Assembly: GCF_048544455.1 (NCBI RefSeq)
Contig: NC_133534.1
Coordinates: 39,308,217-39,372,216, forward strand
Length of the DNA stretch: 64,000 nucleotides
Direction of reading: 5' to 3'
Source of the DNA: Silene latifolia
Taxonomy: Eukaryota > Streptophyta > Magnoliopsida > Caryophyllales > Caryophyllaceae
Each line of letters begins with the position of its first letter. Position 1 is the stretch's first letter. Shown here one piece after another: positions 47,047 to 59,251 of the stretch. The notes under the pieces were generated by a model that saw only the letters and a program-made list of their open reading frames with translations, was not told the origin of the DNA and made no database searches. Both the position numbers and the translations under genes were made by a program.

Positions 47047-47757
47047 GGGTTGAATTCTGTCTCTGAACTTCCGTTGTTGCTTTGACCTAATTCGTTAGTT
47101 TACGTGTTAATTAATTATTACTCGTATTATCGCCTAATAATCTGTTTGTTTATTTATTTTCCCTTTCTTTTCTAAAACCGTCCGTTTTAAGTGTATTTTC
47201 GACGTAAATCGATTAACCCATTGTAATTATTGTAATTCTCTTTATTGCATTTTTATTTTATTCCTTTATTATCATATTGTTTGTATGCTCTCACATGTAA
47301 TTAACCTAAATCTCTACTTCGACATTAATGTATGTTAAATTACATGTTCACCGACTTAGTATTAATTCACATGTTAGGATCAATTTAATGGATGTTGCAT
47401 TGGATGCATATAACCTTCAACATATCGAGTATAGACAATTTCCCTAATCATTAGTAGAGGCCGCTATCGAGGCAGGCGGTATTAGGTGTTCGATCAAAAG
47501 AGCTTCCTAATACGTACCCTCACCCCTTACTCCAGATCTCTGTGAACATCCGTATTCATTGGCATCCACGAGAGTCATTCTAGACATAGAATGATAAGGG
47601 TAACAAATTCTTGGTGTTCATATCACTACTTTGTGTCTTGACATGGCATGAGGTATTTGAACAGTTTCCAATTTCCCACAATAAATTGGTGGCGACTCCA
47701 CAAATGCAAAGCTTGCTCGCTTTCTACCCGAGCGACCCCCGTGGGCCTGCGTCCACA

Positions 47758-47762
47758 AGGAG
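47758..47762 (+). repeat. Right target-site duplication of the Ogre element (AGGAG)
   Basis: Perfect match to 11750-11754. Confidence 0.95.
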
Positions 47763-48200
47763 TGACATCATAAAGATAAAAGACACGACTATCATCCCCA
47801 GGAGTAGTGTAGTAACTCGATTGAGTGCTAGTGTACTGACCTCCCTCAGTCAAAGTAGTAGCCTCCATCTACTCCCACAACCGCCAGTTGGTCAAGGCAG
47901 TGTTAATCCCTTCATGCATCCTCACCTCCCTCTCAATAACTGGGTCAAAATGATAACCATAATGTGAAGGAAAGGCTAGGCTGTGGCTGGAAAGAGCCAG
48001 GCAAGTGAGTAGGTGGTGCTTGGCAGATTCGAAAAAACAGTGTTGCTTTTGATTCATCGAGAAACGACTTCAAAATTTGCGTTTGAAAATCGCTTGTCAG
48101 ATTCGAAAAAACAGTATTGCTTTGCTTTATTTTCGTCAATGATGGCCCCTTGAGACAACTCCTATGATCGATTACGATCCAAGACGGTGTCAACGATACA
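47763..48200 (-). pseudogene. Athila-D terminal frame, N-terminal part
   Basis: Minus-strand frame 47763-48057 leads into the Ogre junction and continues in phase at 11754. It has one TAG at 47869-47871. Upstream (48058-48200) the frame is shifted and contains a near-duplicate of about 30 bp (CAGATTCGAAAAAACAGT at 48024 and 48099). Family unknown. The fragment ends where a Tat-like LTR begins at 48201. Confidence 0.5.
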
Positions 48201-50021
48201 TGTAGATTGAGGGTGCATCAATTCCTCCTTCTCTCGTCTCTTTTATTTCGTTTTTTATGTTGTTTTTCATTGTTTATTTCGTATTTTATTTCGTATATTA
48301 TTATCGTTGTCTAACATCGTAACTTCGAAACTAGTTTAATACGAGTATGAGTTAAAGTTCCACCACGAACACCCGCATTGACTCGAGTTATGGATTAAGA
48401 TTCACCAGATTGGCTGATAATATCCTCTCTCATTTACATATCCTCGTGTTCAAGGTAGGATGGACATAAATAAACTATCTAATTTGCGTTGTTTTAAGTA
48501 GTCTGCCTCACTATTAGTTTCATCCACTCGTCCAGACCTCTCGGTCGTAGTATATTTTTGGTTTGTAGTGTGTTAACAATTGACCTATTCGACGATTTAG
48601 TTCAATTCTTTCATTTCATTAGATAGATTAGGGTTTTAAAACAACATCTAATTTGTTAAATAAATCGATTTAACAATTCTATAATCTAATTGAATGCATC
48701 TCTTCTACCACTTGATTTCTCGCTAGTATAGGAGTACGTGATTAACATCTTCCTATTAACACTCGACGAGTTAAGATGTAATCTGTAAAGTATGACTTAA
48801 TTCGATCCTTTAGGCCATGTAGAATATACACCCCATGCGACACCTTCTTACATCATTTCAATATCGCTTTCTAACTTGTTTTCAACTCGTCTTGCAAATC
48901 GATCTAACCTAATGAATCTTACCTAAGAACTAAGGTACTCTTGTGTTTAGGCCGTGTGTTTTGGCCATGTTTTTTATTGTCTTTATTTCGTTTTATCTCG
49001 TCTCTTTTACCCTTTGTTTTGGCTTTGAAATGTTGTTTGGTAGTTTGTTTATCGAGTTGTAATTTTCAAGTTTGTTTTACTTTTTGTCGAGTCAAATCGT
49101 TTTCCTAAAACCGTGGCCTTGTTTGGTTAGATCGTTGTGTTCCAATCCATGTCAAGGCGTAGTAACTCGCATGTTGTCTACGATAATATGGCCCGGTTTA
49201 TGCTAATACATGTTTGAGGCATAGCTCTATATCTAGCCCAATAAGATCTCGTGAGTGTGCCCAATATGAGAAACACACGGCCAATTTCAGTCTTGTGGCC
49301 GTGGCTTCCCTTGCACGAGTCTAGTCCTTTTCTTCGGTGTTCATTGCACTCTAAAAGTGATCCTTGGGCATCGTTGGTCATGTTTGAGTCGTCTGTGTGT
49401 AGCGTTGTATTCTACATAGAGTTGTATCTTTAATCTCTTGTTGTGTCGGCATGAAATGCCTGGGTTGTAGTAGGGTAGATCCTAATGGCTCCCCTCTCCT
49501 CCTAAGCCGTGTATGCATTTTGATTGTTTCGATTAATAAACCAACATGCTAAAACAACTTTGAGAAAGTTAGTATTCGTGCATTAAACGACGTAGTCAAA
49601 ACTTCACATGGTAGGGTTTTAAAACAATATTGGCATATCATATATCATAGTAGCTACGACCTTATTTGAAATCCAATACTTGACATAGTAGAGGCCGTTA
49701 TCGCGGCGGGGTTAGGTGTCCAATTGGGCTTCCTGACACTTACCTTCACCTCTTACTCAAAATCTATGGTTTGTGGATCCGTCTAAATACCATTGGATTA
49801 CGAGAGTCATTCATTCGAGTGATATAGGGTCAAGTATTTATCTTTAATCACTCGTAGTCGTTTGGCTTTATGCTTTTCGATGAAAAGTGCAAAGTTGACT
49901 TGAACGGTTTCAAGTTCCCATAAAACTTGGTGGCGACTCTAATTTGTCTTAATTCGATTCGAAGGAACCTTGAGTCGATATGCCCCTATGGATCTCGTGC
50001 ATCCCGTGGGCGCTGTCCACA
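48201..50021 (+). repeat. LTR of a second Tat-like element, apparently solo
   Basis: 1.8 kb starting TGTAGATTGAGG and ending GGGCGCTGTCCACA. The ends and a GGTGGCGACTC block near 49930 resemble the Ogre LTR, but the interior differs. There is no primer site after it and no polypurine tract before it. Flanks (ATACA and AGGTG) do not match, so it is a solo LTR that lost one flank or a recombinant. Confidence 0.6.
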
Positions 50022-51087
50022 AGGTGAAACAATTCCTTTCAAGTAATTTTGATATGAAAGATATGGGTGAGGCATCTTATGTCATTGGCATTAAGATCCA
50101 TAGATATATATCTCGAGGCATTTTGGGATTGCCTCAAGAGGCCTATATCAATAAAGTACTTAAAATATTCAGGATGAAAGATTGTTCACCAAGTGTAGTA
50201 CCAATTGTGAAAGGTGACCGGTTTTGCTTGGATCAGTGCCCCAGGAATGACATTGAGAGAGAACAAATGAAGAATATTTCATATGCTTCAGCTGTTGGTA
50301 GCATTATCTATGCTCAGGTCTGTACCAGACCCGGCATTGCATATGCGATTGGAGTATTAGGAAGATATCAGAGTAACTCGAGTCTTAATCAATGGAAGGC
50401 TGCAAAGAAACTGTTGAGATACCTTCAAGCAGGTAGCAAGGATTACATGCTTATGTATAGACGGACTGAGAATCTTGAAATGGTAGGTTACTCCGACTTC
50501 GAATCGCTGGTTGCATAGATTCACGTAAATTCATTTCATGATATGTGTTTATGCTAGCTGATGGAGCTGTGTCATGAACGAGTGTGAAGCAAACCTTGAC
50601 GGCTACTTCTACTATGGAGGCTGAGTTCGTATCTTGTTTTTAGGCACCTCACATAGTGTTTGGTTGAAAAGTTTCATATCTGCGCTCAGAGTTGTTGACT
50701 TTATTTGTAAGAATATATTGTGATAATTCAACTATTGTGTTTATGGCTAAAAATAATAAAAGTAGAAGTAGAAGTAAACACATCGACATAAAGTATCTAG
50801 CCATAGAAGAGCGTGTTCAGGAAAAGAATGTGATCATTGAACACCTTAGCACAAAGTTAATGTTTGCAGATCCCTTGACTAAAGGCATGCCAATTAAGAC
50901 TTTCAAGGATCATGTGTTTGAGAATAAGACTTGGTTCCATAATGTATTACATTCATTAAGTTTTTGTAAGAAACTTTTATTATGTTGGATATTTTCTCGT
51001 TTGGATTTTATGCGCATATTTATTAAAGTTATGTTGAGAAATATCATCTTGTTTGAACCTCGATTAAACATGGAGCTTACTCATTAA
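50022..51087 (+). pseudogene. Copia reverse transcriptase end and RNase H, decayed
   Basis: Begins abruptly at the LTR border with VKQFLSSNFDMKDMGEASYV and IGIKIHR, the typical C-terminal RT segment of plant Copia pol. RNase H text follows (CTRPGIAYAIGVLGRYQSN, WKAAKKLLRYLQAG, GYSDFE). A TAG at 50516 and several stops to 50690 break it. The last part reads IYCDNSTIVFMAKNN, RSKHIDIKYLAIEERV and FADPLTKGMPIKTFKDHV, a normal Copia pol end. All upstream gag-pol is missing. Confidence 0.85.
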
Positions 51088-51202
51088 CTCTAATATGTGT
51101 GGTATGAGTGACTTGATATATTGTGATACATGGAAGATTAATTCTCGCTCTAAGAGACTTCGTCGTCAGGATTCATATGTTGTGTCTCTTGTTACATGGA
51201 CC

Positions 51203-51615
51203 AAGTAGGAGAATGTAAGAATTTCATAAAATAAATAAGTATTACAATAATATTTAACTAAATTATTTTATCGAAATTAAGTTAGTTTATGCATGGTGAG
51301 ATTTATCTACGATTTCGTTCCCACTATTATCTCTCATAACATAACACTCACTATTTAAGAAACTATTCATTTGACTCTTTGATGGGAAGAGTCTATATAA
51401 AGGGAACATATTTATTTTGATCAAGGTTCACCAAACTTATCTCATTAAGAAAATGCACCATCTAAATTGTGAGTCTGAGGGTTAGGAAATCAAGTCAAAT
51501 ATGAGGTTTAAGAATTCGGGTTATTCATTAAGGAGGATCAGTATTGCAAGCAATGCTAGAGGTAAGTAATCGATCTCTTTTATCGCTTCCGCATTCAGTT
51601 TATATGTAATATCCA
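51203..51615 (+). repeat. Copia polypurine tract and 3' LTR
   Basis: The polypurine tract AAGTAGGAGAA (51203-51213) is followed by a TGTAAGAATTTC LTR start at 51214. The right end near 51615 (TATCCA) is tentative because no partner LTR is available. Confidence 0.55.
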
Positions 51616-51690
51616 TCCTGATTAAGGACATGTTGACCGACCTATTGACCAAAGGGGAGCCTTAGCAAGGGATACAAGAGAGATTAGTTG
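51616..51690 (+). pseudogene. Second Copia RNase H tail fragment
   Basis: Reads DMLTDLLTKGEP before a TAG, like the end of Copia RNase H (D-LTK-L-KG). It is a separate fragment from the one ending at 51087. Confidence 0.4.
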
Positions 51691-51704
51691 ATCAACGTAA
51701 TGTG

Positions 51705-51799
51705 TTACTCGACCTAGCTAGGGTTACTCGGCCGAGTAGTTATGATACTCGACCGAGTAAGGTGTACTCAGCCGAGTATGTCTATACTCGACCGAGTAC
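51705..51799. repeat. Palindrome cluster in Tekay LTR
   Basis: Five copies: CTCGACCTAG, CTCGGCCGAG, CTCGACCGAG, CTCAGCCGAG and CTCGACCGAG, all with C-rich centres, as in the Tekay-A leader. Confidence 0.85.
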
Positions 51800-51874
51800 C
51801 TCGTCAGTCAACGCGTTATTATAAAACGCGGTGTCTAAAATGTAATTCACTTTTCGACGGTTCCTTTCTAAACC

Positions 51875-51877
<3 letters not shown>

Positions 51878-51912
<35 letters not shown>
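51878..51912 (+). repeat. (CT)n microsatellite
   Basis: About 17 CT units roughly 55 bp downstream of the TATA candidate. Plant 5' leaders often carry such tracts. Confidence 0.95.
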
Positions 51913-51913
<1 letters not shown>

Positions 51914-52955
51914 AATCCTCTCATATGACCCTATACTTCTCACATGGTCTTGGATACTAACCTAAGAAGGGAGATGGTTTGTGCATGGAGTCATCGAGTC
52001 AGATTGTCGCCGTCGTCGGCATCAGTTTGTGTCTCAAGGTGAGTTTGTGTTTAGTTGTTATCTTTCAGTAGATCTTGAGTAGTCTAATAATAGGGTATGG
52101 TTGTTACTTGTAGGGTTCGTCATGGAGTCTTGCGTGGCTTGTTTGATGGACGCACCTTCATGGAATAGCGAAAAGGTAAGGTTTCTCTACTCAGTTGCTT
52201 GTTTAATTGATTTAAGACGATGTTGATTGTTGACTGGCATGATTAGTATTGTTATTGGAATTGTCTTTCTTGAATGTTTGGATTGGTTGTTGTTTGTCTA
52301 TGGTTCTCGAGGTGCGTCCTCGGCTGTGTGAAGTCGTCGGGAATGGCTTCACGCTCTTGATTCGCCCCTTGTGGTTCCCGTCACAAAGGGGATGTGCACA
52401 TTAATGGACATGGGTTATTGCTCGTTGCGATGAGCGGGGCTTAGGTGGACAAGGCTGCGGTCCCCCACTGGTGGTGAGGGTTACCTGTTACGATGGGTAA
52501 TCTGGCAGGGCTACACACTTGAATGTGTAGTCGGTTACTGGTTACTAATGGAGTTTGGAGAATGGTGCTCTGTCTGGATTGGATTGTGTTGGTTGTCTTT
52601 GTGAATTTCTTATCTTGATTATCCAGTGAACTGACCCCGTGTTATGTTTTCAAAACCGTGGTGATCCATTCGGGGATGGTGAGCAGTTGGTTTAGCGGGT
52701 GCTGCGTGATATGATGCTTGTGGGACATGGAAGGGAATCGAGTCATCACACTGTTTAACTGGTTGCCGATGTCACTCATGCTTAGTAGTTCCTTCAGTTG
52801 TTAGAGTTGTAATCCTTATCACGTTGGTTTTATTTGTAAAGGACATTTAATAAACATTCTGTATTGTTTATTTGATCTACTTACCTCGAGTAACCGAGAT
52901 GATAGCACCTTTATATGCTGGGGTGGTCCTTGGTAAGGCATCTTGGTATATGGGT

Positions 52956-53707
52956 AGAACATGTTAATTTAGACTATAGAACTTACACGTCCATGTGTGT
53001 GAGTATGTTCGAAAGAGCAAAGCCGCTTCGGGGAAAACGACTTTGCTCAAAACTTAAATTAAAAACGAGCCTACATATATCCATCTAATTTAAATAGATT
53101 TGTGAACCCCAAGACGCATTAAAAAGAAGGCAAATTCTTGTTTCAGACGGACTATTTCCTTCTGAAACTAAGACGGACCAAATATGATCATTTAACAATA
53201 AAATATAAATATACTCTAATAAAATGTTACCATCATTTTTTTTTGTTAAAAAGTAACAACTTTATTTATAACATTTTATAATTAAATGATTACTTTCTAT
53301 TAAAAAATATTGACATTTTCTAGTATTAAGATAAGACCTACTAAAAAAGTTTCGGCTTAGTAATATCCTATTCTTTCTGGCCTAATTTCAGCTCATTTTA
53401 GTTTAACTAAACTCTTTTCAGTTCATCTCTTGATAAATTAAGTCTTACTTCAACTACGTTAAATTTAACTCTGCTTCATTTAATTTGGTTCAACTCAGCT
53501 CAATTGAGTTGAGTTCTACTTCTTTCGACCGAAAATAACGGGCTTAAAGGCAACAAGTGATATTGGTTGAAGATAACGTGAAGAAAGTGAGTTATGTCCG
53601 TAGCTTTCGTCCTACCTCAAGGAATCAAGGATACAACACCGACTACACCGTTGAACAAACTTATGTAAACATTTACATTACAACATTTTAAACACTCGAA
53701 AAAATCG
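52956..53707. other. Upstream region of the FBPase gene
   Basis: 752 bp. It has a short inverted text with GACGGA words (53150-53175), as in small DNA transposons, then AT-rich and pyrimidine-rich sequence. I see no firm TATA box within 100 bp of the ATG. Confidence 0.5.
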
Positions 53708-56639
53708 ATGCTTTCATCAACTACACCTTTGAAACTCACCTCCATCTTCCCTCCTAAATCCTTCATTTTCCCACGAAAATCCAACAACTTTTTGCTACCC
53801 ATTAAACTTAACAACCCAAAGATGTCATCTTTTACTGGGTTTTCAATTACTGCTCAATTAAGCAGTAAAAATGAGTCGAAAACGTTAGTAGAATATGTGG
53901 GTAAGGGTGGAATTGATGTGGGTGATGATTTGGTTATCTTAGTTGATCATTTACAATATGCTTGTAAGAAAATTGCTGCACTTATTGCTTCTCCTTTCAA
54001 TTCTAGTCTTGCTAATTCTATGCAAGCTTCTGGAAACGTTTCCGGGTCGGGTCGAGATGCGCCTAAGCCGCTTGATATTGTCTCGGTATTGTACTTATCT
54101 GTTGTTTATTCTTCCGGACTTTGAGTCTTTCGATAATTATTGTGTAAGACCATTGTACGCTGGAAAACGGTTTTGTTGTAAGTTTTTGATTGGCTGTGGA
54201 AGCTGACCTATTGTGAGGAATGGTGATCAAGATTTTTATTGGGAAAGAGAATTTCTTTTATAGTCCATACCGTCTTAACTTAAGACCTCTTAGAGCGTCC
54301 TTTTATTTCCACCTCTATTTTAATCGGGTGTAACATGTAAGACGGTAAGAGTGTCTTAAGTTAAGACGGTCTTAAACAAGAATCGGTGTTAATAGTTTGA
54401 TTGAAAATGTTCTGGTTAGGTGATTGAATGAGTGGTAGTTGATAGTTGATGCTAATAGTTAATTTTGCAGCTGGTATTGCACGACATACACGGGTAGTGG
54501 TTGTGAGGCGTATAGAATGAGGCCGTTGTATGCTTTACAACGGTCTTACTTGAGTTTCTGTACTCAAATTACTGTGACATTTTTGGATTAGGATACAGGA
54601 CTTAGTGACCTTTAAAGGTTTTGCGATGATTTTTCTACTTAGAACTTTATAGCACACTCCAAAAATCTTCAATTATCGCATTATTGTTATACAATAGGAC
54701 CGATTTATTCAAGTTTTAGCATCGGGAAGTTTTACATGGGATGAAAAGGTTGGTTTCCAGTTAGTCAGTGTACAGAAAATCCTTGTAAGAGTTGCCAGTT
54801 ACAGGTGTAGGAGAAGCATTTTGTCCGTCCGAAAGATGGACCTTTCTTCTTGTTGACATTTTCTGAAGAATCTTAAAGCCCAATCTAGTTGTACACACAG
54901 TTTTTATTTTTTATTTTCGACTTAATCTGATTGCATGTGACCCTTCATTTATTTTCCACTACGATTCTCAAGTGATCACCCCTAGCCTTACCGCTTTGAA
55001 ACATTTAGGTCGGGCATTGTGCATTTGTGTCTAGGTTGGGAATATTCGTTAATTCACTAAAAAAAGACGGGCGTGGTATTCTCCGTCATCTTTAGTGTAA
55101 TGGAGTATAATACTTTGACCAGTATAATATTTTCTGCAGAATGATATTATTCTATCCTCCCTTCAAAATTCTGGAAAAGTAGCAGTTGTTGCTTCAGAAG
55201 AAAATGATGCCCCAGTATGGTTCTCCGACAATGCTCCATTTGTGGTAGTTATGGATCCTCTTGACGGGTCAAGAAATATTGATGCATCAATCCCTACAGG
55301 AACTATTTTTGGCGTTTACAATCGTCTTGTGGAATTAGATAGTCTTCCCCAAGAGGAGAAGGCCACGTTGAATTCGTTGCAAAGTGGGTCCAAACTTGTT
55401 GCTGCTGGTTATGTCCTGTATTCATCAGCTACAATTTTTTGTGTGACTTTTGGGTCTGGGGTACACTCATTCACACTGGATCATTCTACCGGAGATTTTA
55501 TCCTCACACACCCCAGCATCAAAATTCCAAGTAGAGGTATGTTCGAAACAATGACACCCTGTTTGGAAGTGTGATGGAATTCTCATTAGTTAATGATATG
55601 TTAACCACTCCTTAGGATGTACTTATTTTATACCCTAAACCACTGAAGATATGTTTGTGGACCTTCTACTGCATAGTAGTGTGCAGGATTGAGTTTATGG
55701 ACTTCTGTTTTGCATTAGGTGAGTGCATTCTGTGGGTCTATTGCATAGTGGTATCGGGCACTCTAAATTGAACTCCTAACCAGCACGCTGCTATACCTAT
55801 TCCTTGTTAAAAAAAATTGACACAACACTACACCAGCAATATTAACTCACAGCCTCCAGGACTCCTAGAAATGGCAGGGTAATGGGATTTCAGATGTATG
55901 TAGCCTTACCCTTTTGTTGTTTAACCTAGAGAGTTTGTTGCCAAATGTCCCATGATGATGTTTGCGTCAAATGACTGCTACTTCACAATCAATGAAGTTC
56001 AACCACTTTATTGAGCGATTATGTTTTACTCGATTACGAAGTATAATACATAACCAAAAAAAAAACGAGTCTTTGGCTTTATTGGAAGTTATGTCCAGAA
56101 ATTAGAGCAACTCTGGAGTCTGGAGTTCTTAAATAGAATATTCTGTATCATCTATGTTGTTCTGTGATCACTTGAAGATGAATTTTATCTGGCAGCTGGC
56201 ACTTAGAATCTACTGATGATTCTTAAATGTCCTTTCAGGTCAGATATATTCTGTGAATGATGCTCGATACTTTGATTGGCCTGAAGGTTTAAGACATTAC
56301 ATTGACACTGTCAGACAAGGGAAAGGCAGATACCCGAAGAAATATTCTGCACGCTACATATGTTCGCTGGTCGCTGATTTTCATAGAACATTACTTTATG
56401 GTGGAATTGCGATGAACCCAAGGGACCATCTCCGACTTGTTTATGAAGCAAATCCCCTAAGTTATGTTGCAGAACAAGCTGGTGGAAAAGGTTCTGATGG
56501 TAAACGTAGGATTTTGGCAATTCAGCCTGCAAAACTTCATCAAAGACTACCTCTTTTCTTAGGTAGTCCTGAAGATATTGAAGAACTAGAAAGTTATGGT
56601 GACATACAGCAGAAACTAAATCCCGGCTATGAAGTTTGA
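53708..56639 (+). CDS. cpFBPII: Chloroplast fructose-1,6-bisphosphatase, redox-independent type (three exons)
   Basis: Exons 53708-54085, 55140-55536 and 56239-56639; introns of 1054 and 702 bp with GT-AG ends, phases 0 and 1. The product is 391 residues. Residues 1 to about 50 are Ser/Pro/Lys-rich with few acids, like a chloroplast transit peptide. FBPase signatures: ASEENDAP (metal-site Glu), DPLDGSRNID at 165-174 (Asp metal ligands), AAGYVLYSSATIFC, NDARYFDWPEG, KYSARYICSLVADFHR with YGGIAMNP, and EQAGGK. It removes the C1 phosphate of fructose-1,6-bisphosphate in the stroma. The Cys-rich light-regulatory loop of classic chloroplast FBPase is absent between GVYNRLVEL and SGSKLVAAG, as in the second plastid isoform (Arabidopsis At5g64380 type). 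All exons are open; it appears intact and is the only host gene here. Confidence 0.93.
54270..54369. repeat. Small inverted-repeat element in FBPase intron 1
   Basis: Arms CCGTCTTAACTTAAGAC (54270-54286) and its exact complement (54353-54369) around a 66-base loop. It looks like a MITE remnant or could fold in the pre-mRNA. Confidence 0.7.
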
Positions 56640-58206
56640 TGGGCAGTTCACGTATTTACGTCAGGTATGTTTTATGACTCTTATCTTTTGTCCGAGTTGT
56701 GCTTCTATTTATTGTGAAATACTAGTAGTTAGTTGAAGCATTCTTCGACACATTTTTCATTTAGTCATCTGGAAACAATTTCAACTTTCTGTGTTGCTGC
56801 ATGGGTAAGGTTACGTAGTTACATCATGCGACCCAGTTTACTCCGCAGTTTGTGAGAGCTCTTAGCGGTACAATATTGTTGTATTGTTAGATTCCTAATC
56901 TCCAGCATAAGCATTGCTACTGTATGATCAAGTACAGTTGCTGCCATTTCGATTCGTCACTCTCAAAATTCCCAAAACTATGTATATGTGATATGAGGTT
57001 AAGGAACTAACGATGCGATAGAAGGCCTAAGCATAGCAAGTTATGTCTAACCAAATTACAAAGGACCGACCTACTGAACCTAGCATCTATGTACGACTAT
57101 TGGCTAAGTAGTAAGTAAGTACTATGATTACATGATTTTAAGTTTCATGGCCATGAATAATCCAATTACATGTTAACATCTAGGCGCAATGTGGACAAGG
57201 ATTAAGCATTCATGATGTATGCCGAAACTGATTATGCATCTCGAGATCGTGGTTCTTAAGAGCATGCCAAACGTGTCTGTGCATAAAATGTGCGCATCAC
57301 AAGGTCGTCCTCGTTGATCAAAGGTGTGTCATGACTCATGAGTGACTGCAACCTTAACTTTATTTGTCGCAGTCACTCGGGAATCGGGATGCTCTGTAGT
57401 TAAAAACTTAAAATGGCCTCCAAGGGCTCAAAGTTTAGGGGAAGCTTATTACGTACTAGGGTCAAATCTTGGCTTAAACTTATCTTGCCATTAAGCGTTT
57501 CAAGAAATTCCATTAACCACATGGTCCATATTGTATACTACCTTAATGGCTACATCCCATTTATATTTTGTTACAAGTTTTAAACCCGTGAAATTCACGG
57601 GTCTGTTTTTACAATTGTAAATCAATATAGGTAATCATAATTAAGATATAATAATTTTTTATTTAGTTTTAATTATATCTATAATCTTGGCTATAAAATA
57701 TTGTGCCCGCTAGCATGATCCAGACTTAATCAATGAAATATTATTTCACATGGTGAAAAAATTCAACTCCATATTAAGAGTTTAGTTTGACTTCTATCTA
57801 ATTGATGTCAAACTATAACTCTTATACTTCCATATACTTAAAGTTTAACCTAAATACTTGACTTTGACGTGAATCTCGTGCAGAAAAAGTTGCAACCGCG
57901 GTCTCTCGCTAAATTAGTGAGAAGCCACTCTTTCGTACCATTTTACGCGTTTTTGTACTCCTTTTAGAATATTTTGATTGCTGCCAAACTGACACGTTAA
58001 TTTAATTACTATTTTCATAATAAGTTCCACCAATTTTTTTCATTCATAATTTGTGTACATACTTAATTATCCATAGCATCATTGTTTAAAATATGTAAAA
58101 TGGTCTTACCGTGTGTTGGAAGACTTACTCAATTGAAAGTCCAAAAATTGGGTTAAAAACTTTAATTTATTTTAATTTATTAAAAGATGGAAATAAATAT
58201 AAACAT
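56640..58206. other. FBPase 3' flank and intergenic region
   Basis: The first about 100-200 bp should be the 3' UTR. The rest has no frame. A perfect 8-base-arm hairpin ACCCGTGAAATTCACGGGT lies at 57584-57602. Nothing else is recognisable. Confidence 0.5.
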
Positions 58207-58228
58207 CACTACTACAAATCCAGGCAAC

Positions 58229-58540
58229 CACAACGGCCCTTTAACAACGCTTATTCACGAAAATCACCAAAAGACGTACAATGGATTGCGCTAAATTTTA
58301 CTAAACTTAATTACAACGGTTATGTGTTGTTAACCTTTGTTATTGGTTTTAACAACGGGTCAAACTTTCACAACCGTTGTTAATATAAAAACTAATAACA
58401 ACAGTTTACTCTATAATACATTATAACCGTTGTTAATAATTTGGCGCAAAATTAGTGAAACGTAATTACAACGGTTATATTAGTACCCGTTGTTATTAGG
58501 TTTTAACAACGGTTGTAGACGCAATAACCGTTGTTATTGA
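58229..58540. repeat. CACTA subterminal repeats
   Basis: About ten copies of AACAACGGTT/AACCGTTGTT in both orientations, for example near 58312, 58371, 58425, 58467, 58503 and 58523. In CACTA elements such repeats bind transposase. Confidence 0.85.
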
Positions 58541-58998
58541 AGTTATGAAGATCTAAAGAACAAACACCACGCATGGATCGCTTTATTTCGCTATACGCTA
58601 CAAAACACAAACACAAGCTAATACTGCTACACAAATATCATCCTCCATTCCTCCCTGATCGTCTCTCTCTGTCTTCATCTCCGTAACTGTTGTCACCGTC
58701 TTCTCTCCCTCATCGTGTTTATCAATCAGGTATATATGTTTCTTATTAACTATTCCTTATTAAGATTTTCAAGCTATATATATATATATATATATATAGG
58801 ATTGTTCAATTTCCTGGCCTTTGAATGTCGATTATTTTTGAATTTCTGAATTTGTTGGGTTATTATCTAATTTGTTGATAATTTAGCTTAATTGATTTCC
58901 TGAATTTCGTTTATTTGTTTACCTATTATTGAATTTTCTGAATTAGTTTCCTATATATTACAAATGTAGAAAAATGACTCGAACTTATTGCTACAAAT

Positions 58999-59136
58999 AT
59001 GAGTGACCCCAACTATAAGGATGGTTTAGCTGAATTTTATAAAGTCATTGCGAACAATTTGAAAGGTTCTTCAAGTATTCCATATCCTTGTGAAAGATGT
59101 GGATTGGAGTTTGGTGTTGTGATGGTTGATGATGAT
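58999..59136 (+). pseudogene. CACTA transposase-associated domain, N-terminal fragment
   Basis: The frame MSDPNYKDGLAEFYKVIANN continues to IPYPCERCG, matching the start of the plant transposase-associated domain (an F/Y-rich helix, then P-CP-C--C). The start may lie in a small upstream exon. After about 45 codons the sequence becomes Tekay LTR, so it is truncated. Confidence 0.65.
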
Positions 59137-59251
59137 GTTCTCGGGGTGCGTCCTCAGCCGAGTGGGTCCCTTGCGGGAGTGGCTTCATGCCCTAGTTTCG
59201 CCCTCTGTGGAACCCGCCACAGGAGGGGATGCGCACATTAATGAACAAGGT
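59137..59251 (+). repeat. Tekay LTR fragment
   Basis: About 115 bp matching 52310-52425 and the reverse complement of the 60740-60855 region (GGGTGCGTCCTC, GGAGTGGCTTCA, GGGGATGCGCACATTAATG). It joins the CACTA fragment to the next LTR. Confidence 0.75.

Larger units (their letters stand above)
45344..47757 (+). repeat. Ogre 3' LTR
   Basis: 2414 bp, TGTAGATACCTC to GCGTCCACA, collinear with the 5' LTR along its whole length with scattered substitutions and tiny indels. Confidence 0.93.
51691..52955 (+). repeat. Tekay-type LTR, both ends truncated
   Basis: Collinear with 4424-5337 from about 52170 to 52945, and with the reverse complement of 60250-61448. It starts with a palindrome cluster, then ATTATAAAACG (TATA box candidate 51820-51826), a CT repeat, and ends at GGTAAGGCATCTTGG without the final GTGTTACA. 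It may be the 3' LTR of Tekay-A, now separated from its gag by the nest. That link is inference. Confidence 0.65.
58207..59136 (+). mobile_element. 5' end of a CACTA DNA transposon
   Basis: Starts CACTACTACAAAT, the terminal inverted repeat form of plant CACTA (En/Spm) elements. Subterminal repeats follow, then an untranslated region with a (TA)n run (58765-58790), and the first codons of a transposase-associated frame. It is cut at about 59136 by Tekay LTR sequence. The preceding CAT (58204-58206) would be half of the 3-bp target duplication; the other end is absent. Confidence 0.8.

Noticed and set aside
48201..50021. Treating this LTR and the Ogre LTRs as one element
   Set aside because: The interior sequence differs and the Ogre element is already closed by perfect AGGAG duplications.
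53943..54206. Second open frame overlapping FBPase exon 1 and intron 1
   Set aside because: It is out of phase with the conserved FBPase frame and crosses the splice donor at 54086.
57584..57602. Rho-independent-like terminator hairpin
   Set aside because: The hairpin lies about 950 bp past the FBPase stop in a eukaryotic genome, so it is more likely a repeat fragment.
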